Shown piece after piece: positions 17,327 through 27,245 of a stretch of 64,000 bases of DNA (its first letter is position 1; the number at the start of each line of letters is the position of its first letter). Source of the DNA: Rubellimicrobium arenae. GTDB lineage: Bacteria; Pseudomonadota; Alphaproteobacteria; Rhodobacterales; Rhodobacteraceae. Position numbers and translations under genes: made by a program. The notes below the pieces were generated by a model. It had not been told where the DNA came from, ran no database searches, and saw only the letters and a program-made list of their open reading frames with translations. The stretch is taken from assembly GCF_017916295.1 (NCBI RefSeq), contig NZ_JAFMSS010000016.1:10265-74264 (forward strand), written 5' to 3'.

Positions 17327-18592
17327 TCAGGCCGCGAGCCTCTCCCGCAGGGCGTCCAGCGTCGGCGCGGCCTGGGCCGGGCCGTAGACCGCCAGGGCCG
17401 TGCCGGTGCCGCCCGCCATGCGCGCGGCAAAGTCCCGCACGTCCTGCGTGGTCACGGCCTCGACCTTGGCGATCTGCTCCTCGACCGGGGGGATGCGGCC
17501 CCAGATCGACAGCATCCGCGCCAGCCGCTCGGCCCGGTTGGACGGGCTCTCGAGGCCCATGAGCATCCCGGCCTTCATCTGCGCCCGCGCCCGGGCCACC
17601 TCGGCCTCGGTCATGTCGTCGGCGGCGCGCTTCAGCTCGTCGATGGTCAGGCCGACCAGCTCCACGATGTCCTCGGCGCTGGTCCCCGCATAGATCGTGC
17701 TGAGGCCCGTGTCCTCGTAGGCTCCGGCCTGGGCGAAGATGGTGTAGCAGAGACCGCGGTTTTCGCGGATCTCCTGGAACAGGCGCGACGACATGCCGCC
17801 GCCCATGGCCGTGGCCCAGATCTGCGCCGTGTGGATGGCCGGGTCGCGATAGTCCGGCCCTTCGAGGGCCAGGGCGAAATGCACCTGCTCCAGCGACTTG
17901 ATCTCGCGTCGCTCGCCGCCCTGCCAGCGGGCGGGCTCGATCAGCGAGGGCCGGTGAAGGGGGGACAGATGCCCGAAGAGCTGCTCGGCCGCGCGGCAGA
18001 TCGCATCGTGATCGACCGCCCCGGCGGCGCAGAGGATCATCTGCCCAGGCCCGTAATGCTCGGTGACGAAGGTCCTCAGGTCCGACTTGCCAAAGCTGCT
18101 GACCCGCTCGCTTTCGCCCAGGATGGTCCGGCCCAGCGGCTGGTCCGGGTAGGCGGCTTCCTGCAGCCAGTCGAAGACGATGTCGTCCGGCGTGTCGAGC
18201 GTCTGCCCGATCTCCTGAAGGATCACGCCCCGCTCCACCTCGATCTCCTCGTCCGAGAAGACGGGATTGAGCAGGATGTCCGCGATCACGTCGAGCGCGA
18301 GGTCGACGTCATCCTCGAGCACGCGGGCGTAGTAGGCCGTCATCTCGCGCGAGGTGTAGGCGTTGATGTAGCCGCCCACGTCCTCGATGGCTTCGGCGAT
18401 CTCCAGCGCCGTGCGCCGGGTCGTGCCCTTGAAGGCCATGTGCTCGAGGAAATGGGCGATGCCGTTCTGGTCCGCCCGTTCATGCCGCCCGCCGGCCAGG
18501 ACCCAGACGCCGATGGCGGCGGACTTGAGGCCCGGCATGGACTCGGTGGCGATGCGGAAGCCGTTGGGCAGGGTATGGAGTCGAACGCTCAC
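17327..18592 (-). CDS. M16 family zinc peptidase (processing peptidase-like)
   Basis: Metallopeptidase of 421 residues in family M16B, homologous to the mitochondrial processing peptidase beta subunit. The inverted zinc motif HxxEH is present as HFLEHMAFKGT, with the downstream Glu ligand in the expected EAIEDVGGYINAYTSRE region. The second half has the non-catalytic domain ending in GTALAVYGPAQ. The role in alphaproteobacteria is not firmly known; turnover of small peptides or signal peptides is plausible. Its GTG start overlaps the thrC stop as GTGA, so the two are translationally coupled. Confidence 0.93.
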   Translation of the reverse strand: MSVRLHTLPNGFRIATESMPGLKSAAIGVWVLAGGRHERADQNGIAHFLEHMAFKGTTRRTALEIAEAIEDVGGYINAYTSREMTAYYARVLEDDVDLALDVIADILLNPVFSDEEIEVERGVILQEIGQTLDTPDDIVFDWLQEAAYPDQPLGRTILGESERVSSFGKSDLRTFVTEHYGPGQMILCAAGAVDHDAICRAAEQLFGHLSPLHRPSLIEPARWQGGERREIKSLEQVHFALALEGPDYRDPAIHTAQIWATAMGGGMSSRLFQEIRENRGLCYTIFAQAGAYEDTGLSTIYAGTSAEDIVELVGLTIDELKRAADDMTEAEVARARAQMKAGMLMGLESPSNRAERLARMLSIWGRIPPVEEQIAKVEAVTTQDVRDFAARMAGGTGTALAVYGPAQAAPTLDALRERLAA

Positions 18593-19977
18593 GTGCGGAT
18601 GCGCTCCCGAATGAGGGTTTTCAGGGCGTCGAGGTCGTTGGGCACCCGCGTCACCCGCTCCGGACGGTCATACAGGTCGGCCATGCGCGGGGGAAGAGGG
18701 GGGCGGATTCCCGTGGCGATCTCGACCGCATCCGGGAACTTGGCCGGATGCGCCGTGGCCAGGGTCACCATCGGAACCTCGCCCAGATGGGCTTCGGCGA
18801 CATGCACCCCGACAGCGGTGTGAGGGCAGATCAGCTCGCCCGTGGTCTCGAGGGTGCGGGCGATGGTGGCCGAGGTCTCGCCCTCGGAGGCCCGGCCCGA
18901 GTCGAACCACTCGCGCAGCTGCTCGATGGCGCCCTGCCCGACCGTGAACCCGCCGTCGTGGCGCAGGGAGGCCATGTCGGCCGTCACCGCGTGGGCGTCC
19001 CGCCCATAGGCGTCGAAGAGGGCCCGCTCGAAGTTCGAGGACACCTGGATGTCCATGGATGGGCTGATCGAGGGCACGACCCCCTCCTTCCGGTGCTCGC
19101 CCGACAGGATGGTGCGGTGCAGGATGTCGTTCTGGTTGGTCGCGATCACCAGACGTTGGATGGGCAGGCCCATCCGCCTGGCGATCAGCCCGGCGTAGAT
19201 GTCCCCGAAGTTGCCGGTCGGCACCGTGAAGCTGACGGCGCGGCCGGGGGCGCCCAGGCTCACGGCGGCGGTGAAATAGTAGACGACCTGCGCGAGCACC
19301 CGCGCCCAGTTGATCGAGTTCACCCCGGACAGGGCCACGCCGTCCGCAAAATCCCGGTCCGCGAACATGGCCTTGAGCGCCGCCTGGCAGTCGTCGAAGT
19401 CGCCGTCGATCGCCAGCGCGTGGACATTCTCCTCGGCCGGGGTCGTCATCTGCCGCCGCTGCACCTCGGACACGCGCCCGTGCGGATAAAGAATGAACAC
19501 GTCCACGCCCTTCAGCCCCCGGAAGGCCTCGATGGCGGCGGAGCCGGTATCCCCCGAAGTCGCGCCCACGATGGTGATCCGGCCGCCCGACCGACCCAGC
19601 GCCGCCTGGAACAGCTGCCCGATGAGCTGCATCGCCACGTCCTTGAAGGCGAGCGTCGGCCCGTGGAACAGCTCCAGCAGGAAGTGATTGGGGCCGAGCT
19701 GCACCAAGGGCACCCGGGCCGCATGGCCGAACCCCTTGTAAGCGTCGTCGATCAGGCGGCGGAACTCCTCGGGGTCGAAGCTGTCGGCCACAAAAGGCCG
19801 CATGATGCGGAAGGCGGCCTCTTCGAAGGGAAGCCCGGCCAGCGCCGCGATCTCCTCCGGGTTCAGGACGGGGACGACCTCGGGGACGTAAAGGCCGCCG
19901 TCGGAGGCCAGACCCGTCATCATGGCCTGCTCGAAGTTGAGGGCGGGGGCCTGCCCGCGAGTGGAGATGTAGCGCAT
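18589..19977 (-). CDS. thrC: threonine synthase
   Basis: PLP-dependent enzyme of 462 residues converting O-phosphohomoserine to threonine. The start MRYISTRGQAPALNFEQAM is characteristic. The PLP lysine is Lys112 in GPTLAFKDVAMQL, with the phosphate cradle GATSGDTGSAAIEAF and NSINWARVLAQVVYYF and TVPTGNFGDIYAGLIA. It sits downstream of phzF in the cytochrome oxidase operon, and its stop overlaps the peptidase start. This linkage of thrC to the cta genes fits Rhodobacterales. Supply of aspartate semialdehyde begins with lysC at 3502. Confidence 0.96.
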   Translation of the reverse strand: MRYISTRGQAPALNFEQAMMTGLASDGGLYVPEVVPVLNPEEIAALAGLPFEEAAFRIMRPFVADSFDPEEFRRLIDDAYKGFGHAARVPLVQLGPNHFLLELFHGPTLAFKDVAMQLIGQLFQAALGRSGGRITIVGATSGDTGSAAIEAFRGLKGVDVFILYPHGRVSEVQRRQMTTPAEENVHALAIDGDFDDCQAALKAMFADRDFADGVALSGVNSINWARVLAQVVYYFTAAVSLGAPGRAVSFTVPTGNFGDIYAGLIARRMGLPIQRLVIATNQNDILHRTILSGEHRKEGVVPSISPSMDIQVSSNFERALFDAYGRDAHAVTADMASLRHDGGFTVGQGAIEQLREWFDSGRASEGETSATIARTLETTGELICPHTAVGVHVAEAHLGEVPMVTLATAHPAKFPDAVEIATGIRPPLPPRMADLYDRPERVTRVPNDLDALKTLIRERIRT

Positions 19978-19987
19978 GGGAATATCC

Positions 19988-20773
19988 TCAGTCGGGCAGG
20001 TCGATGTGGCCGCGCAGCACGGTGACGGCCGAGCCGCTCAGGTGGACGCGCTTGCCGGACAGCTCACACTCGAGCCGGCCCCCGCGCGGCGACACCTGCG
20101 TGGCGGTCAGGCGATCGCGTCCCAGTCGCTTGGCCCAGAATGGCACCAGCGTCGCATGGAGCGATCCGGTGACGTGATCCTCGGGGATGCCGCCCGACGG
20201 CCAGAAGAATCGCGACGCCATGTCGGTGCTGTCGCCGGGCGCGGTCAGGCAGAGCCCGCCCGGCAGGAATTCGGCGATCAGACCGAAGTCGGGCTCGAAC
20301 TTCCGGACATCCGCCTCCGTCTCGACCTCGATGCAGAGAACCTCGCCGGCCTGGAAGGCGGAGCGGTAACCTGACACGCCGAACGGCAGCTCCCACAGCT
20401 TGACGAACGAAGGTTCGCCCCGGGGGAGGTCGAGCCGGTACCGGCCCGAGCCTTCGATCCGCACGCCCAGGGGGCCGACCTCGCGGGTGAGGAATTCGAT
20501 CTCGCCACTCGCGCCGTGCTCGGCGGCGAGCACATGGGCGGTGGCCAGCGTGGCATGGCCGCAGAAGGCCACTTCCTGCGTCGGAGTGAACCAGCGCAGG
20601 TCCCATGCGCGGCCGCGGCGGGTCGCGAACGCGGTCTCGGCCTGGTTCATCTCGGCCGCGATGGATTGCATGACCCGGGCCGGCAGGGCCGAGTCGAGGA
20701 TCATCACGCCGGCCGGGTTCCCGGCGAAGGGCCGGTCCGCGAAGGCATCGACAAGGAAGATGGGGCGCATCAT
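19988..20773 (-). CDS. PhzF family isomerase-like protein
   Basis: Protein of 261 residues in the PhzF/diaminopimelate-epimerase fold. The motif block NPAGVMILD near the N-terminus, the catalytic-acid region MNQAETAFATRRGRAWDLRW (including the Glu), GHATLATAHVLA and GIPEDHVTGSLHATLVPFWA are all visible. PhzF proteins isomerise small molecules in diverse pathways; there is no phenazine cluster here, so the substrate is unknown. The start overlaps the surf1 stop (ATGA), and thrC follows after 10 bases, placing it within the operon. Confidence 0.9.
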   Translation of the reverse strand: MMRPIFLVDAFADRPFAGNPAGVMILDSALPARVMQSIAAEMNQAETAFATRRGRAWDLRWFTPTQEVAFCGHATLATAHVLAAEHGASGEIEFLTREVGPLGVRIEGSGRYRLDLPRGEPSFVKLWELPFGVSGYRSAFQAGEVLCIEVETEADVRKFEPDFGLIAEFLPGGLCLTAPGDSTDMASRFFWPSGGIPEDHVTGSLHATLVPFWAKRLGRDRLTATQVSPRGGRLECELSGKRVHLSGSAVTVLRGHIDLPD

Positions 20774-21441
20774 GACGTTGCCTTTCGAGCGCGTCGGATC
20801 AGCAGGAGGCTCATGACGGCCCAGACTGCCGCGAGGCTGAACCAGGTGATCGCATACTGGAGGTGGTCATTCGGGATCCCGGCCGTGTCGACCGGCAGCG
20901 GCGTGGTCCCGAGGTCAGCCCCGTCGATGGTCCGCGCCACGACGAGGATGGGCTCCGTGCCCAGGGCGTCAGCCATGGCGGCGATGTCGCGGGCGAACCA
21001 TATGTTGCGCCCCTGGTCCGGAGCCGGCGTCCAGGCGTCACTCTCCTGCGGCCAGAGCAGGTTTCCGGTGACCCGGGCGCGCTCCGCCATCCTGGGCAGA
21101 TCCTTGTCGGCCTCCGGGACGAAGCCCAGGTCCACGAGGACGCGGCGGTCGGCCGAGGTCATCGCGGTCACGACCCGATACCCCGCGCCCTGCCCTTGCA
21201 CCGAGGTCAGCACCGGCGCCTCCTGCCCGCCGATGGCTCCTTCGACCGTCACGGGCAGGTACTGATCCGCGTCCGGCGACGGACTGGCGGGGAGCGGGAC
21301 AGGCTCTGCGGTGATCCTGCCCTCGATCGCGGCAAGCAGGGCCGTCTTCTGGCCCAGGCGCTCCAGCTGCCAGATGCCCAGGCCGCACAGGATCGCAACC
21401 CCGACCAGACCCAGCAGGATGGGAAACCAGAGCCGTCTCAC
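20770..21441 (-). CDS. SURF1 family cytochrome oxidase assembly protein
   Basis: Inner-membrane protein of 223 residues with one N-terminal helix (LWFPILLGLVGVAILCGLGI) and one C-terminal helix (YAITWFSLAAVWAVMSLLLI) flanking a periplasmic domain. This two-helix layout, GIWQLERLGQK after the first helix and GIPNDHLQYAITWF before the second, defines SURF1/Shy1. It helps insert haem a into subunit I of aa3 oxidase. It follows ctaE in the operon, with a hairpin in the 72-bp gap, and overlaps phzF by four bases. Confidence 0.93.
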   Translation of the reverse strand: MRRLWFPILLGLVGVAILCGLGIWQLERLGQKTALLAAIEGRITAEPVPLPASPSPDADQYLPVTVEGAIGGQEAPVLTSVQGQGAGYRVVTAMTSADRRVLVDLGFVPEADKDLPRMAERARVTGNLLWPQESDAWTPAPDQGRNIWFARDIAAMADALGTEPILVVARTIDGADLGTTPLPVDTAGIPNDHLQYAITWFSLAAVWAVMSLLLIRRARKATS

Positions 21442-21462
21442 GGTGGTCCTTTCAATGCGAAA

Positions 21463-21484
21463 CGCGCGGGGATGTCCCCGCGCG
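21463..21484 (-). terminator. hairpin between ctaE and surf1
   Basis: CGCGCGGGG and CCCCGCGCG form a perfect 9-bp stem with a 4-base loop. On the transcribed minus strand it follows the ctaE stop and leads into TTTCGCATT, a weak U-rich tail. It may be a partial terminator or a 3' stabiliser for the ctaE message. Confidence 0.55.
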
Positions 21485-21513
21485 CAGGCGATGCACCCGC
21501 TCGGGGCTGCGGG

Positions 21514-22317
21514 TCAGGCAGAGCCCCAGATGTAGATCGAGGCGAAAAGGAACAGCCAGACCACGTCGACGAAGTGCCAGTACCAGGCAGCCGCCTCGAA
21601 GCCCACGTGCTTTTCGGGGGTGAAGTCGCCGCGGTAGACGCGGAACAGGCAGACGGCCAGGAAGATCGTCCCGATGATGACGTGCGCGCCGTGGAAGCCC
21701 GTCGCCATGAAGAAGTTCGCGCCATAGATGTTGCCGGCGAAGCCAAAGGCCGCGTGGCTGTATTCATAAGCCTGGAAGACCGTGAACAGGGCGCCCAGCG
21801 CGATGGCGAGCCACAGGCCCCACTTCATGTCCTGCTTGTTGTCCTCGTGGACGAGGGCGTGGTGGGCCCAGGTGGCCGCGCAGCCCGAGCAGAGCAGGAT
21901 CAGCGTGTTGATGAGCGGCAGGTGCCAGGGGTCGAACGTCTCGATCCCCGGGGGCGGCCAGACGCCGTCCACGGCCGGGGATTCGGGTCCCATCGGATAG
22001 AGCGCGTGCTTGAAGAAGCTCCAGAACCAGGCCGCGAAGAACATGACTTCGGACATGATGAACAGGATGAAGCCGTAGCGCAGGCCGATCCGCACGACCG
22101 GCGTATGGTCGCCCACCCGGCTTTCGGCGATGACGTCCGCCCACCAGCCGTACATCGTGTAAAGGACCGCCAGAAGACCGATCAGGAACATCCAGGGCCC
22201 GGAGCCGTGCATCCAGAGCACCGCCCCGAACAGCATGACGAACGCCCCGATCGAGCCGACGAAGGGCCAGATGGAGGGTGGCAGGACGTGGTAGTCGTGG
22301 TCTTTCACATGGGCCAT
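21514..22317 (-). CDS. ctaE: cytochrome c oxidase subunit III
   Basis: Subunit III of the aa3-type cytochrome c oxidase, 267 residues with seven hydrophobic helices. It opens MAHVKDHDYHVLPPSIWPF, with conserved EVMFFAAWFWSFF, ATWAHHALVHED and GFHGAHVIIGTIFLAVC blocks. It stabilises subunit I and is part of the proton-pumping complex. The gene is the fifth in the ctaC-ctaB-small-ctaG-ctaE order. Subunit I (ctaD) is not present and must lie elsewhere. Confidence 0.96.
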   Translation of the reverse strand: MAHVKDHDYHVLPPSIWPFVGSIGAFVMLFGAVLWMHGSGPWMFLIGLLAVLYTMYGWWADVIAESRVGDHTPVVRIGLRYGFILFIMSEVMFFAAWFWSFFKHALYPMGPESPAVDGVWPPPGIETFDPWHLPLINTLILLCSGCAATWAHHALVHEDNKQDMKWGLWLAIALGALFTVFQAYEYSHAAFGFAGNIYGANFFMATGFHGAHVIIGTIFLAVCLFRVYRGDFTPEKHVGFEAAAWYWHFVDVVWLFLFASIYIWGSA

Positions 22318-22344
22318 CTTGGCGTATCCCCTTCGGTCGCGGCG

Positions 22345-22947
22345 TCAGTCTATGGACGCTTGCGGCGCGGCTGTCAAAGGCCCCCCGGACCTGGATTGGA
22401 GCGAAGCCTGCGCTTCCTCCTCCTTGGGGAGGTCCATCTGGTAGAATGTGTACCCGAGCGTGATCTCGTGGACATACTTGCCTTCCGGATCGTCCATGAT
22501 CGCCGGATCGACATAGAAGCTGACGGGCATCTGCACGGTCTCGCCGGGGGCAAGCACCTGCTCGTTGAAGCAGAAGCACTGGATCTTGGTGAAATAGCCC
22601 CCCGCCGCGTCCGGGACGACGTTGAAGGTCGCCTGGCCGCCGATCGGGTGATCGGTCGGGTTGTGCGCCTCGAAGAAGGCGAGGTTCGTCTCGCCCAGGC
22701 GGACGGTCATCTGGTTTGCCACGGGACGGAAACTCCAGGGCATTCCCTTGTCAACCGAGGCGTCGAACCGGACGATGACGGTCTTGTCGACGGGGGCGAT
22801 CCCGTCGCCCGTGCCGGTCGAGGTCGTCCCGGCGAAGCCCGTGACCTGGCAGAACCAGCTGTAGAACGGCACGGCCGCGAAGCTGAGCGATGCCATCGTC
22901 GCCACGAGTCCGACGGCATAGAGCGCTGTGCGGGACTGCGGCGTCAC
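22345..22947 (-). CDS. ctaG: cytochrome c oxidase assembly protein CtaG (Cox11)
   Basis: Copper chaperone of 200 residues delivering copper to the CuB site of subunit I. One N-terminal helix is followed by a periplasmic domain with AVPFYSWFCQVTGFAGTT and the copper motif QCFCFNEQVLAPGE (CxC). It is named by homology with Cox11. The GTG start overlaps the stop of the preceding small protein gene as GTGA. ctaE follows after 27 bases. Confidence 0.95.
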   Translation of the reverse strand: MTPQSRTALYAVGLVATMASLSFAAVPFYSWFCQVTGFAGTTSTGTGDGIAPVDKTVIVRFDASVDKGMPWSFRPVANQMTVRLGETNLAFFEAHNPTDHPIGGQATFNVVPDAAGGYFTKIQCFCFNEQVLAPGETVQMPVSFYVDPAIMDDPEGKYVHEITLGYTFYQMDLPKEEEAQASLQSRSGGPLTAAPQASID

Positions 22948-23150
22948 TGTCCGCCCTCCCCGGCCTGATCGTCCATCATGGGCTGGACCACGTGGTCATA
23001 GCCCTGGAACTTGTCCGGGTCGCCCAGGGCCAGGATCTTCACGATCGTCAGGCCGAAGACGATCGCGACCAGAGCCGCGAGAATCAGGCCAAGGCCCAGG
23101 TTGCGGCCCCAGCGCCGCATGTGCAGTTCGTGTTCAACCTTGATCGCCAT
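22944..23150 (-). CDS. small single-helix protein of the cta operon (CoxF-like)
   Basis: A 68-residue protein with one membrane helix (LGLGLILAALVAIVFGLTIV) after a charged MAIKVEHELHMRRWGRN start. Small proteins in this place between ctaB and ctaG are common in Rhodobacterales and are sometimes called CoxF. The function is not established; a scaffold or small subunit role in oxidase assembly is inferred from position only. It starts one base after the ctaB stop and overlaps ctaG by four bases. Confidence 0.8.
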   Translation of the reverse strand: MAIKVEHELHMRRWGRNLGLGLILAALVAIVFGLTIVKILALGDPDKFQGYDHVVQPMMDDQAGEGGQ

Positions 23151-23151
23151 G

Positions 23152-24087
23152 TCAGGCCCCCAGGTAGGTGCCGAGGCTCGCCTCCGCGAGAAGGGCCCCG
23201 AAGTGCAGGAAGAGATAAAGAAGCGACAGCTTGAAGACCCGCTTCTCGGCGGCGAAGCGGTCAGCCTCGGCCGCGCTGCGGTCGCGCCGCCAGACCGACC
23301 AGCAGGCCCCCACGAACAGGACGTTCAGGACCACGCTGGCGGCCAGGTAGATCTGTCCGGCCACGGGCGTGAAGCCGAGCGCGAGCGACACCGGCACGAG
23401 CGCCAGCGCATAGGCCAGGATGTGGCGGCGGGTGACCCGGTCGCCGTGCGTCTCGGTCAGCATCGGCACCCGGGCGAGGCCGTAGTCCCCGCGCACGAAC
23501 AGCGCCAGGGCCCAGAAATGCGGCGGCGTCCACATGAACACCAGCAGCACCATCAGCACCGGAGCCCAGGCCAGGGACCCGGTCGCGGCGACCCATCCGA
23601 CCAGCGGCGGCAGCGCGCCGGCAAGGCCGCCGATGACGATGTTCTGCGGTGTCCGCCGCTTGAGCCACATCGTGTACACCACGACGTAGAAGAAGATGGT
23701 GAAAGCCAGGAGCGCGGCGGCCAGCCAGTTCGCGGCGAGCCCGAGCAGCATGACCGAGAAGCCGGACAGCGCGAGCCCGATGGCCCGGGCCTCCTCCGGC
23801 CCGACGCGCCCGGAGGGGACGGGCCGTCCCTTGGTCCGGCGCATGACCGCGTCGATGTCGGCGTCCCACCACATGTTCAGCGCGCCCGAGGCGCCACCGC
23901 CGACGGCGATGCACAGGATGGAGACGAACGCGACGAAGGGGTGGACGTCGACAGGCGCGGCCACCAGCCCGACCAGCGCGGTGAAGACGACGAGCGACAT
24001 GACCCGGGGCTTCAGCAGCTCCCAGTAATCGCCCATCCCGGCCTCGCCGGGGACGCTCAGGGGTTGGGAGAGGCTGGCGTCGCTCAT
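23152..24087 (-). CDS. ctaB: protoheme IX farnesyltransferase (haem O synthase)
   Basis: Polytopic membrane enzyme of 311 residues that farnesylates haem B to haem O, the precursor of haem A in the oxidase. It has about nine helices and the prenyltransferase acidic motif MWWDADIDAVMRRTKGRP. A second conserved loop, WTPPHFWALALFVRGDYG, is present, along with MLTETHGD. It lies downstream of ctaC with a strong hairpin in the gap. Named also cyoE. Confidence 0.96.
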   Translation of the reverse strand: MSDASLSQPLSVPGEAGMGDYWELLKPRVMSLVVFTALVGLVAAPVDVHPFVAFVSILCIAVGGGASGALNMWWDADIDAVMRRTKGRPVPSGRVGPEEARAIGLALSGFSVMLLGLAANWLAAALLAFTIFFYVVVYTMWLKRRTPQNIVIGGLAGALPPLVGWVAATGSLAWAPVLMVLLVFMWTPPHFWALALFVRGDYGLARVPMLTETHGDRVTRRHILAYALALVPVSLALGFTPVAGQIYLAASVVLNVLFVGACWSVWRRDRSAAEADRFAAEKRVFKLSLLYLFLHFGALLAEASLGTYLGA

Positions 24088-24126
24088 CGGGATGTCCTGG
24101 GATTGCCGCGCATCAGATAGAAGAAG

Positions 24127-24157
24127 CGGCGCCCGGGGGACAGCCCCGGGCGCCGCG
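24127..24157 (-). terminator. perfect 13-bp hairpin between ctaC and ctaB
   Basis: GCGGCGCCCGGGG and CCCCGGGCGCCGC form a perfect 13-bp stem with a five-base loop. On the transcribed minus strand the next bases read TTCTTCTATC. It may end most ctaC transcripts, or protect the ctaC 3' end so that subunit II is made in excess over the haem O synthase. Confidence 0.75.
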
Positions 24158-24182
24158 ACGTGGTGCCGCTCCCCGGCCGGGA

Positions 24183-25076
24183 TCAGCTTTCCGGCGTGGG
24201 GAATTCAACCTTCGCCTGCTGCAGCCAGGCCTGGTAGGCCTCGGCCGAGACCACGCGCACCTGGATCGGCATGAAGGCGTGGTCCTTGCCGCAGAGCTCC
24301 GAGCACTGGCCGAAGAAGATGCCTTCCTGGTCCGCCTTGAACCACAGATGGGCGAGGCGGCCCGGCACGGCGTCCTGCTTCACGCCGAAGGCCGGCACGG
24401 TCCAGGAGTGGATCACGTCGCCCCCGGTGACCGTCATCACCACGGTCGAGCCGACGGGGACCACGACGGCGTTGTCGGTGGCGAGCTTGAAGTGCGCGTC
24501 CGAGAAGCCCTTGGCGTGCAGCTCGTCGCGGATGGTATCATTGAGGTTCCCCTCGCCGTAGCCGATCATGTAGCTGTCGAACGAGACGGCCTCATCGGGG
24601 TAGTCGTAGTGCCAGTACCACTGGTAGCCGGTCACCTTGATGTGGATGTCGCCCTCGGGGATCTCCTGCTGGTTGAACAGCACGGGAAGCGAGAACGCGC
24701 CGATGAAGACGAGGATGACGATCGGGACCACCGTCCAGGCGATCTCGAGCGGGGAGTTGTGGGTGAACTGCGCGGGCTTGGGGTTCCGCCGCTCGTTGAA
24801 GCGGTAGATGATCCAGAGCAGCAGCCCCGACACGAACAGCACGATGAACAGGATGATCCAGTCGACCATCTGGCCCAGCCAGTGGGTGTTCTCGGCGATG
24901 CCGGTGGCGGCGGGCTGGAAGTTGACGCCGTTCGGGCGGGGCTGGCCGATGATCGGCAGCCCGTCCACCGTGGCCTCGACCCCATTGCTCACCGCCTCCT
25001 GCGCCCAGGCGGCGGCACCGAGGAATGCCGCCCCCGAGGCGGCTGCGAGCGTTCGGAAGGTCTGGAACAGGCGCAT
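24183..25076 (-). CDS. ctaC: cytochrome c oxidase subunit II
   Basis: Subunit II of the aa3 oxidase, 297 residues, with a signal peptide (MRLFQTFRTLAAASGAAFLG) and two membrane helices. The periplasmic cupredoxin domain carries the binuclear CuA motif CSELCGKDHAFM and the upstream His in VIHSWTVPAFG, with a GYQWYWHYDYPDE aromatic stretch for electron entry from cytochrome c. It heads the cta operon. The first gene of the operon, it is divergent from tldD. Confidence 0.97.
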   Translation of the reverse strand: MRLFQTFRTLAAASGAAFLGAAAWAQEAVSNGVEATVDGLPIIGQPRPNGVNFQPAATGIAENTHWLGQMVDWIILFIVLFVSGLLLWIIYRFNERRNPKPAQFTHNSPLEIAWTVVPIVILVFIGAFSLPVLFNQQEIPEGDIHIKVTGYQWYWHYDYPDEAVSFDSYMIGYGEGNLNDTIRDELHAKGFSDAHFKLATDNAVVVPVGSTVVMTVTGGDVIHSWTVPAFGVKQDAVPGRLAHLWFKADQEGIFFGQCSELCGKDHAFMPIQVRVVSAEAYQAWLQQAKVEFPTPES

Positions 25077-25235
25077 GGGCGGGTCCTCAACGGGCGCGAA
25101 TGGATTGACGGGGACGTGAAGCCCCCCTGTCGGTCGGGCGCCTCATCCCATATCCTGCATGGCATCACAAGCCACGCGTTGTCGCAGAGCGTTCAACGAT
25201 CGGTCACCGTGGCCCGATTTCACGAGGAGTTTCCG

Positions 25236-26657
<1,422 letters not shown>

Positions 26658-26670
26658 CCCTCCCGCCCTG

Positions 26671-27117
26671 TCAGAACCGGGACAGCACCAGCCCGCCTGC
26701 GACCATCGCCACGGCCAGCAGGCGGGTCGGGCTCAGCTCCCGCACGTCCAGCCCCAGCGCGCCCGTCGCGTCCAGCGTCATGGCGCCGAGCATCTGTCCC
26801 AGGATCACGGCCGCGATCATCGTGACCACGCCCAGGCTTCCCACGCTCCAGATCGCCCCCCAGACATAAAGCGCGCCCAGCGCCCCCCCGAGGAACTGCC
26901 ACGGCGCCGCCCGTCCCAGGGCCAGGAACCCGCCCCCCTGCCCCAGCACCAGCGCGATGACCGTGAGGATGAGGCAGCCCGTCCCGAAGGACACCGCCGC
27001 GGCCGGCACGCTCGCCCCGATCGACCGGCCTAGGCTGGCATTGACTGGCGCCTGCACCGCCATCGCCGCGCCCGCCGTCACGAGCACCCCCATGGCCACC
27101 GCTGCGGTTCCGTTCAT
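26671..27117 (-). CDS. DMT-superfamily (DUF606-type) small transporter
   Basis: Hydrophobic protein of 148 residues with four or five helices, matching the short DUF606 half-size drug/metabolite transporter type. It starts MNGTAAVAMGVLVTAGAAMA and continues VQAPVNASLGRSIG, the family motif for the first pair of helices; GGALGALYVWGAI and VILGQMLGAMTLD follow. Such half-size proteins may form dimers. The substrate is unknown. It is convergent with tldD. Confidence 0.85.
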   Translation of the reverse strand: MNGTAAVAMGVLVTAGAAMAVQAPVNASLGRSIGASVPAAAVSFGTGCLILTVIALVLGQGGGFLALGRAAPWQFLGGALGALYVWGAIWSVGSLGVVTMIAAVILGQMLGAMTLDATGALGLDVRELSPTRLLAVAMVAGGLVLSRF

Positions 27118-27245
27118 CGCGATCTCCCCTGGCTGGTCGCTCCCGACCGAACTAAGGCGCCCCCTGCCCCGCGGCCAGCGGAGGCGGCCCTTGTCCCCGG
27201 CCGGCGGCGCGCCAGACTCGTGGCCAAAGCCCGCTGGATCCGCCA

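Noticed and set aside
15268..17562. 764-codon plus-strand frame over the FAD oxidase, MBL and acetyltransferase genes
   Set aside because: Runs across three well-supported minus-strand genes and shows no coherent protein.
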